From contig NZ_BNAY01000001.1 of NCBI RefSeq assembly GCF_014654365.1, positions 1,302,001 through 1,366,000 of the forward strand: a DNA stretch of 64,000 bases, written 5' to 3'. Under the pieces are notes generated by a model. The model saw nothing but the letters and a program-made list of their open reading frames with translations. It had not been told where the DNA came from and made no database searches. The DNA is from Amycolatopsis oliviviridis. GTDB lineage: Bacteria > Actinomycetota > Actinomycetes > Mycobacteriales > Pseudonocardiaceae. The position numbers were made by a program, and so were the translations under genes. Below, one piece after another: positions 7,371-13,259 of this stretch. Numbering within the stretch: the stretch's first letter is position 1; each line of letters begins with the position of its first letter.

Positions 7371-9562
7371 CGGACGCCCACCCACCGGCCGCCGCCCCAG
7401 CCGAGCCATCGGCGTCCATTGTGGACTGTTCCGTCGTCGGCGAACCGATATCCCGCGACGACGGCGGCGAGCCCGTCCACCGCCGGTCCGAGGTCGGTGC
7501 CCGCCAGGTGCGGGCGCAGTTCGTCGACGATGGTCCACTGCTTCTCTGCGTCACAGAAGCTGAGGAAGAAGATCCCCTGCCGCCACGCGTAAGCCGCGTT
7601 CTTGACCGCCGTCAGCGCGGCGTGCCGGTCGGTGGACGGCACGGCGGAGCGACGCAGCGCCCAGCCGAGCGACCGCGCCGCGAGGCCGGGCGCGAGCACC
7701 GTCAGCCGGTCCCACAGCCCGAGCCCGTCGGCCAGCACGGCCAGGTTGTGCGTGGTGACGATTTGGCTCTGCTCCAGGACCGCGCCGTTCGCGGCCACGC
7801 CGGACAGGCGGCCGTGCCCCGCTTCCGCCGCCCTGTCCTTGCACACCTTGGCGAAGTCGTCCGCTGTCTTCCTGCCCCATCGGGTCGTCGTCTCTTCCCG
7901 CCACGTCTCCGGCAGGTCGTAATACCGCGCGTACAGCGAACCCGCCATGACCCGGCTCGCGATCACCGCGGCGTCGCGGAACTTCGTGGTGAAGGTGCCC
8001 ATGAAGATGTCCGCCGCGACCTCCTCGACCAGCGGGAACCGCAGGCCCGCCTGCTTGGCGAGCGCGGTGAACTCGCTCACCAGCGGGTTCGGCAGGATCG
8101 CGTGCGGGAAGGCGGTCAGCGCGAGCATCGTGGTCTGGGCGAGGGTCTGCCGCGCGGCCTCGGCGGTGTCGCGCCGGTGCGCGCGCAGCGGCTCCAGCGC
8201 GGCCACCCACGGCAGCTCGGTGAAACCGACCTGGGTCGCCAGATCGAGCAGCAGCAGGCTCCGGCGGCGCCGGAACGCCGCGTACGTCCGGGCGTACAAC
8301 GCCGACAGCGCCGGGTCTTCGATGTTCGCCGCGAGCAGCGACGCGGTGATCTGCGGCAGCACGGTGGCGAGTACCTCGCCGGAGGTGATCACGTCCCGCG
8401 CGACCAGTTCCTCGACCGGGGCCTCCCACGCCCGGTTCACCTTCACGACGACACCGTCCGGCACGCTCCACCCGTCGACGTCCTCGGTGACCGGTTCGAC
8501 CGACGGGACACCGCCGTCGTCCGCGTAGGCGTCGAGCCGGACGGCGACCGCTTCCGCGAGCTCGGCCTTGGTCGGCCGCTCCACAACGGAAAGTTCCGCC
8601 TCCCGCAACGCCGTCCGCCGCTCGGAACCGGGAGCGCCGTGCTTGCCGATCGTGTTGGCGAGCGCACGCCGTACCCATCCGACGTCCCGCGCGGTCAGCG
8701 AACGGCTGTCCGTCTCGCACGCGGCCAGCGCGGTCCGCAGCCGGGTGAAGTTGGCGCGAGGATGCGCTGTCACGCCCTCGGTTTCGGCGAGCAACGCCGT
8801 CCGGCGAATAGTCCAGTCCGCCGGCCAGACACGGCACGGCCAGCCGCCCGCGACGACGCCGTCGTCCCGCAGGGTGGGCAATTCGCCTTCCACGGTTTCG
8901 CACCAGAGAGCGACGAGCCGGTCGTACAGCGGACGCTCGCGCAGCCTGGTGCGCATCGTGGTGATCGCGGACGGCGTCGTGATCGCGCGCAAGGAGGTCT
9001 TGACCTGCTTGACGGACTGGAGCCTGACGACGGAACCCGTGGGGGTGGGCGACTGCCCGAAGACCGGTGTCAGCCGCAGCCGGTGCATGAGCGGGCGCAT
9101 CGCGGCGACGAGGTCGAGCGCCGCCGCGTGGTGGTCGTGCGCGAGCAGCCACGCGACCGTCATCAGCGCGGCGTGTTCCGGGACCTCGACACGGTACGTC
9201 CCGGCCGCGAGCGCGCCGAGCAGCGCGGCCTGGCCCTCGTCGGTCAGGTAGTGCAGGTTCAGCCGTTCCCTGCCGGTCGTGCCCGGCGCGCCGTCGGGCA
9301 ACGCGCGGACGAGTTCGCTCTCGTCCTCACGCAAGGGTTCTTCGGCGACGTAGCGACCGCTGGCGAACCCGCCGTGCAGTACTTCGAGGGTCACCCAGGC
9401 CGGGGTGTCGGCGACCGGGGTACGGGAACCGATGGTCAGCGTGCCGTCGGCCATCCCGTCGAGCACGGCACGCCAGCCCGCCGCCCGTGCCGAATCGGCG
9501 CCCGCGTGCCGCAGCGCGCGACGCAACTGGCCGTACGCGTAGCCGAACTGCCCCTCGTTCAC
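7367..9562 (-). CDS. Large protein of unknown function, coupled to PfkB kinase and following two tRNA genes
   Basis: I do not recognise this 731-aa protein. It has no signal peptide, clear membrane segment or nucleotide-binding motif. Composition is that of a soluble alpha-rich protein; distinct stretches include RLNLHYLTDEGQAALLGAL, TVAWLLAHDHHAAALDLV and a C-terminal GTVHNGRRWLGWGGGRW. GTG 9562 has an excellent purine tract (AGGGGGAG) 4 nt upstream; ATG 9580 in frame is the alternative and would begin 4 nt after the tRNA gene. It overlaps the PfkB gene by 4 bp. A function tied to the tRNAs or to the kinase is inference from layout only. Confidence 0.7.
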   Translation of the reverse strand: MNEGQFGYAYGQLRRALRHAGADSARAAGWRAVLDGMADGTLTIGSRTPVADTPAWVTLEVLHGGFASGRYVAEEPLREDESELVRALPDGAPGTTGRERLNLHYLTDEGQAALLGALAAGTYRVEVPEHAALMTVAWLLAHDHHAAALDLVAAMRPLMHRLRLTPVFGQSPTPTGSVVRLQSVKQVKTSLRAITTPSAITTMRTRLRERPLYDRLVALWCETVEGELPTLRDDGVVAGGWPCRVWPADWTIRRTALLAETEGVTAHPRANFTRLRTALAACETDSRSLTARDVGWVRRALANTIGKHGAPGSERRTALREAELSVVERPTKAELAEAVAVRLDAYADDGGVPSVEPVTEDVDGWSVPDGVVVKVNRAWEAPVEELVARDVITSGEVLATVLPQITASLLAANIEDPALSALYARTYAAFRRRRSLLLLDLATQVGFTELPWVAALEPLRAHRRDTAEAARQTLAQTTMLALTAFPHAILPNPLVSEFTALAKQAGLRFPLVEEVAADIFMGTFTTKFRDAAVIASRVMAGSLYARYYDLPETWREETTTRWGRKTADDFAKVCKDRAAEAGHGRLSGVAANGAVLEQSQIVTTHNLAVLADGLGLWDRLTVLAPGLAARSLGWALRRSAVPSTDRHAALTAVKNAAYAWRQGIFFLSFCDAEKQWTIVDELRPHLAGTDLGPAVDGLAAVVAGYRFADDGTVHNGRRWLGWGGGRWVGVR

Positions 9563-9584
9563 CGGTCTCCCCCTGTCCATCGAG

Positions 9585-9656
9585 ACCTGGAGGCGAGATT
9601 CGAACTCGCGCCTTCCCGGTCACGAGCCGGGTGTTCTACCGCTGAACCACTCCAGG
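9585..9656 (-). tRNA. tRNA with anticodon CGT (Thr by codon), non-canonical body
   Basis: A complete cloverleaf of 72 nt. Acceptor CCTGGAG/CTCCAGG is a perfect 7-bp stem with discriminator U; the D arm is GTTC/GAAC with G18-G19, the anticodon stem CCCGG/CCGGG encloses CTCGTGA, and the T arm is GCGAG-TTCGAAT-CTCGC. Anticodon CGT is at 9622-9624 and would read ACG. The C1-G72 pair and U73 are not what I expect of bacterial tRNA-Thr (G1-C72), so the charging identity is doubtful. CCA is not encoded. It sits 4 bp from the second tRNA. Confidence 0.85.
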
Positions 9657-9660
9657 ATGA

Positions 9661-9732
9661 ACATGGAGGCGGGACTCGAACCCGCGCCCTCCCGGTCCGA
9701 AGCCGGGCGATCTGCCGCTGATCCACTCCATG
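9661..9732 (-). tRNA. tRNA with anticodon TCG (Arg by codon), non-canonical body
   Basis: A complete 72-nt cloverleaf: acceptor CATGGAG/CTCCATG, D arm GATC/GATC with G18-G19, anticodon stem CCCGG/CCGGG around CTTCGGA, T arm GCGGG-TTCGAGT-CCCGC, discriminator U. Anticodon TCG lies at 9698-9700 and would read CGA. Actinobacteria normally read CGA with the ACG (inosine) tRNA, and this one lacks A20, the main arginine identity base, and has U73 instead of A or G. It resembles the neighbouring tRNA closely, so the two probably arose by duplication. Confidence 0.85.
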
Positions 9733-10079
9733 ATCGCCCCCGATGTTAGCCAGCCCGCGCGCGCCGATCATCCCGATATCGGGCGCGAAGAGGACATCGC
9801 GCCTGCGAGCCGCCATCCAAGACCCGCCGCCGGAAACCGGCTGAACTCGGGCGGCGCGGGCCGGACCCCCAGAAACCGGCCCGCCCGCGTACCGCGGCGC
9901 TCCCCCTGCGACCGCCGCGCCACCCGACCATGGTCGGCCCGGGACCGGTCCCCGCGCATGGGTGCCGAGACCCCATATTCCGGTGACGCCCGACCCGGTC
10001 GTCACTCTCCGGGCATCTTCGTGCGTGCGCTGAATGTGGGGGTATCGCCCCCATGTGCGGGTCCCGCCGAAGTGGAACC
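9733..10079. other. Divergent intergenic region between the tRNA genes and the LanM gene
   Basis: About 350 bp. It must hold the promoter of the tRNA array; TAACAT at 9745-9750 on the minus strand is a possible -10, with no convincing -35. A 12-bp palindrome CCCGATATCGGG is at 9772-9783 and a small GGGGG-TATCG-CCCCC type hairpin lies near 10038-10052 before the LanM start. I found no credible precursor-peptide gene here. Confidence 0.45.
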
Positions 10080-12959
10080 ATGGATTCCGTGACGCCCCAG
10101 ACATCGGCGACGTCCCTGCTGCCGAAGTGGTGGGTGCACGGCCAGACCCCGCGCGAACAGAAGGTGGACAAGCCCGCATGGGCGGACTTCGCCGAACACG
10201 CTGTCACCACGCTCCTGCCGGAGCGCCCCCCAGTCGGTGACTGGCGTGTCGAGTTCGCCGGGGTCTTCAGGTCGTTCGTCCAGGCAGCAGCCCGGCAGGC
10301 GGTCCCCGACGACCTCGCCGACGCCGACGTCACAGCACTTCGCCGGGGTTTCGCGGCTCAACTCGACCAGCATCTGCTCAAGCTCTCGGTCCGCACGCTG
10401 GTCCTCGAACTCCACCGCGCCCGCAACGCCGGGACACTCCAGGGCGAGACCCCCGAGGAGCGCTTCTCCGACTTCGTGCGCCGGCAATCCACCCCGGCCG
10501 GACTAGTCCGGTTGTTCAGCGAATATCCGGTCCTGGCCCGGCTCCTCGCCCAAGCCTGCGTCCACGCCGCCGAAGCCCACTCCGAAATGCTGGCCCGCTT
10601 CTCCGCCGATGCCGGAGCGCTGCCCTGTTCGGTCGTGGACGGCGAACTCGGCACGCTCGTCGAGGTGGCGGGCGGGATCGGCGACTCGCACGCGCGAGGA
10701 CGGTCGGTCAAGCTGCTCCGCTTCTCCAGCGGCGCCAAGGTGATCTACAAACCCCGCCCGCTGATCCTGCACGAACGGTTCACCGACGTCGTCGATCAGC
10801 TGAACAAACGGCTGCCCGGCCTCGAACTGCGGACCGCCGACGCCCTGCCGCGCGACGGCTACGGCTGGCTCCGGTTCGTCGAGCACCGGCCGTGCGCCGA
10901 CCTCGCCGACGTCGACCGTTTCTACCGTCGCCAGGGCATCCTCCTGGCGCTCCTGCACGCGCTCGACGCCACCGACGTCCACTACGAGAACATCATCGCC
11001 TGCGGGGACCAGCCGGTGCTGATCGACATCGAGACACTGTTCCAGCCCTCGCCACCCGATCCGCCGGAAGGCGACCCCGCGGCGGCGATGCTCGCGCGCT
11101 CGGTCCAGCGCACCCTGCTGCTCCCCCAGCTCTTCGCCGGGGAACACGGCGCCGTCGACATCTCCGGGCTCGCCGGCCGCGGCGGCAAACTGCCCACCGA
11201 CCGGGTCGACTGGGCCGATCCCGGTACCGACAAGATGCGACTGGTCCGAGTACCCGGGGAGCTCGCGGGCGGGAACAACCTCCCCCGCCTCGACGGCCGC
11301 GACGTCACCCCCGCCGAGCACAGCGCGGCGCTGCTGGCCGGGTTCCGGCTCGGCTACGACGCGATCTCCAGCGCGCGGGACGAACTCACCGAACACCTCC
11401 GGCGCTGCGCCGAGGACCCCATCCGCGTGCTCATCCGGCCGACGAACTTCTACTTCCGCCTGCTGGACGAGACCACCCATCCCGACCTCCTGCGCGACGC
11501 CGCCGACCGTGAACACGCTTTCGACCTGCTCGAAGAGGACTCCGCGGGCGAGGACAAGCTGCTGCGGCTCGTACCGCACGAGCGAGCCGACCTGTGGACG
11601 GGCGACGTGCCGATGTTCACCTCGAATCCCGGCTCGACCTCGCTGCTGGACTCGCGCGGTGACAGCGTCGAAGGCGTCGTCGACCGGCCGTCGCTGGACA
11701 CCGTGCTGGCGAAGGTCGCCGACATGGACCCGCTCGACCAGCGCGACCAGGAATGGCTGATCTCGGCCACCCTCGCCATCAGCACGGCGACCGCCGGGCA
11801 TCACGGCGGCAGCGAAACCGCGGAGACCGCGGTGCCGAACCAGGCGCCCGACGCGGAACGGCTGCTGGTCACCGCGTGCGGGATCGCCGATCACATCGTC
11901 GCCAACGCCTTCTCCGACGAGCACCGCTCCAACTGGCTCGGGATCGAGCTCGTCGACGACCGCTACTGGACCGTGCTGCCGATGGGCGCGGGACTCGGCG
12001 AGGGCTACTGCGGCGTCGCCCTGTTCCTCGCCCAGCTCGCCGAGCTGACCGGGATCGCGCGCTACCGCGATCTGGCCGCGTACGCGATCAGCCCGCTCCC
12101 GAGCCTCTTCGCCACCCTCCGCGCCGACCCCGAGCTGGCCGCCACCGCCGGCTGCGGCGGACTGCTCGGACTCGGCGGCGTCGCGTACACGATCGCCCGG
12201 CTCAGCACGCTGGTCAGCCTTCCCGCGGGCGACCTGATCGAACAGGCCGTCGACCTGATGCCCGACGCCACCTCCGCGACGCCGTCCGGATTCACCACCG
12301 GACTGGCGGGCGGCGTCGCCTCGATGCGCTCGGTGTACGTCCAAACAGGACTAGAGACGGCACTGGCGAAGGCGGACCGCTACACCTGGCAGCTGCTCGA
12401 CCGCGAACGTCCACAGGGGAAGGGATTCGCGCGCGGTTCGGCCGGGATCGACTGGGTCCTGCGGGCGCACGGCCGGACCGGCGAAGATCCGCCCGGAAAG
12501 GCGGACGATCGGGCGGAAAGCACCGGCGGCTGGTGCGACGGCCTCTCGGGGGCCGCTCTCGGCCAAGCCGCCCACCTGCACGACCCCGGTCACGCCCGCC
12601 GGCTGGACCGGACGATCAAACAGCTGACCGACGGGGCACCGCTGAAGGATCTCAGTCTCTGCCACGGCGAGTCCGGAGTGCTGGAAGTGTTGTGCGTGCT
12701 GGCGGAGAACGGGCACACTGGCGCCGCCGCCGCGGTGCGTCGCCGGACCGGGCACCTGCTCGCCGCCATCGACCAGCGCGGCGCCCGCTGCGGAACTCCC
12801 GGCGCGATCCCCGCGCCGGGCCTGCTGAGCGGTCTGGCGGGCATCGGCTACGGCCTGCTGCGGCTGGGCTTCGGCGACCGGGTCCCGTCCGCGCTCCTGC
12901 TCCGCCCCGACCGGCCGCATCCCGCGGCCACCGTCATCCCGCCGGTAAACCGAGTATGA
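10080..12959 (+). CDS. LanM-type (class II) lanthipeptide synthetase with altered cyclase site
   Basis: 959 aa. The N-terminal DUF4135 dehydratase is intact: Lys224 in KVIYKPRP, then D299, H301 and N304 in DVHYENIIA and D316 in VLIDIETLFQP; the spacing D-H-N-D equals that of CylM (347/349/352/364). The C-terminal LanC-like cyclase keeps all zinc ligands (Cys819 in GGWCDG, Cys861-His862 in SLCHGESG) but has Arg785 in GFARGSAG where the family has the catalytic His (NisC H212 position). I start at ATG 10080; an in-frame ATG at 10053 lies inside a small hairpin. The precursor gene follows 14 bp later. Expected activity: Ser/Thr phosphorylation and elimination to Dha/Dhb, with ring closure doubtful. 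Confidence 0.85.
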   Translation: MDSVTPQTSATSLLPKWWVHGQTPREQKVDKPAWADFAEHAVTTLLPERPPVGDWRVEFAGVFRSFVQAAARQAVPDDLADADVTALRRGFAAQLDQHLLKLSVRTLVLELHRARNAGTLQGETPEERFSDFVRRQSTPAGLVRLFSEYPVLARLLAQACVHAAEAHSEMLARFSADAGALPCSVVDGELGTLVEVAGGIGDSHARGRSVKLLRFSSGAKVIYKPRPLILHERFTDVVDQLNKRLPGLELRTADALPRDGYGWLRFVEHRPCADLADVDRFYRRQGILLALLHALDATDVHYENIIACGDQPVLIDIETLFQPSPPDPPEGDPAAAMLARSVQRTLLLPQLFAGEHGAVDISGLAGRGGKLPTDRVDWADPGTDKMRLVRVPGELAGGNNLPRLDGRDVTPAEHSAALLAGFRLGYDAISSARDELTEHLRRCAEDPIRVLIRPTNFYFRLLDETTHPDLLRDAADREHAFDLLEEDSAGEDKLLRLVPHERADLWTGDVPMFTSNPGSTSLLDSRGDSVEGVVDRPSLDTVLAKVADMDPLDQRDQEWLISATLAISTATAGHHGGSETAETAVPNQAPDAERLLVTACGIADHIVANAFSDEHRSNWLGIELVDDRYWTVLPMGAGLGEGYCGVALFLAQLAELTGIARYRDLAAYAISPLPSLFATLRADPELAATAGCGGLLGLGGVAYTIARLSTLVSLPAGDLIEQAVDLMPDATSATPSGFTTGLAGGVASMRSVYVQTGLETALAKADRYTWQLLDRERPQGKGFARGSAGIDWVLRAHGRTGEDPPGKADDRAESTGGWCDGLSGAALGQAAHLHDPGHARRLDRTIKQLTDGAPLKDLSLCHGESGVLEVLCVLAENGHTGAAAAVRRRTGHLLAAIDQRGARCGTPGAIPAPGLLSGLAGIGYGLLRLGFGDRVPSALLLRPDRPHPAATVIPPVNRV

Positions 12960-12973
12960 GGAGAAGAAACCGA

Positions 12974-13168
12974 ATGTACGAAAGAGATCTGCCCGCCACC
13001 GAAGACGCCCTCGGCGCCGTGAACCTGCCGCGCGCCCTCGAGGTCGGCTCGCGCAACCACGCGCTGGCGGGCAGCAAGCCGCGGCTGAGCGCCAACCCGC
13101 TCGCCACTCTCTCCGGCGACCCCGGATCGCCGTCCGTCGTCAGCGTCTTCACCGGCGGCTGGATCTGA
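12974..13168 (+). CDS. Putative lanthipeptide-like precursor peptide without cysteine (64 aa)
   Basis: Short gene right after the synthetase, with AGGAG (12959-12963) ten nucleotides before the ATG and a strong terminator after it. The N-terminal part (MYERDLPATEDALGAVNLPR) is acidic and leader-like; the last 20 residues (ATLSGDPGSPSVVSVFTGGW plus Ile) are rich in Ser/Thr (45, 47, 52, 54, 57, 60) and poor in charge, as a core would be. There is no Cys anywhere, so lanthionine rings cannot form from this peptide. No double-Gly cleavage site is obvious. The precursor role is inferred from size, place and composition. Confidence 0.7.
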   Translation: MYERDLPATEDALGAVNLPRALEVGSRNHALAGSKPRLSANPLATLSGDPGSPSVVSVFTGGWI

Positions 13169-13173
13169 GAAAC

Positions 13174-13219
13174 GATCACGAGGGCGGGCTCGCGCCGCCC
13201 GCCTTCGTGATCAGCTTTT
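13174..13219 (+). terminator. Terminator after the precursor peptide gene
   Basis: A 16-bp stem (13174-13189 with 13197-13212, one G-T pair) and a 7-nt loop are followed by AGCTTTT. It starts 6 nt after the precursor stop and separates the lan genes from the regulator. Confidence 0.75.
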
Positions 13220-13223
13220 CGCC

Positions 13224-13259
13224 GTGACACGCCGATTCCGCTCGCTATAGTCACGGCGG
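13224..13259 (+). promoter_or_regulatory. Promoter of the LAL regulator, probably leaderless
   Basis: GTGACA (13224-13229) and TATAGT (13246-13251) are separated by 16 bp. The expected start of transcription falls 7-8 nt on, at the GTG start codon (13259), and no ribosome-binding site exists before it, so the message is probably leaderless. Confidence 0.55.

Noticed and set aside
7421..9721. 766-codon open frame opposite the unknown gene upstream of PfkB
   Set aside because: Arg/Gly/Val-rich shadow of the minus-strand gene, and it also covers both tRNA genes.
9730..10092. Open frame of 120 codons upstream of the LanM gene, considered as a precursor peptide
   Set aside because: It starts inside a tRNA gene on the other strand, has no ribosome-binding site, is Arg/Pro-rich without a core-like end and overlaps the LanM start.
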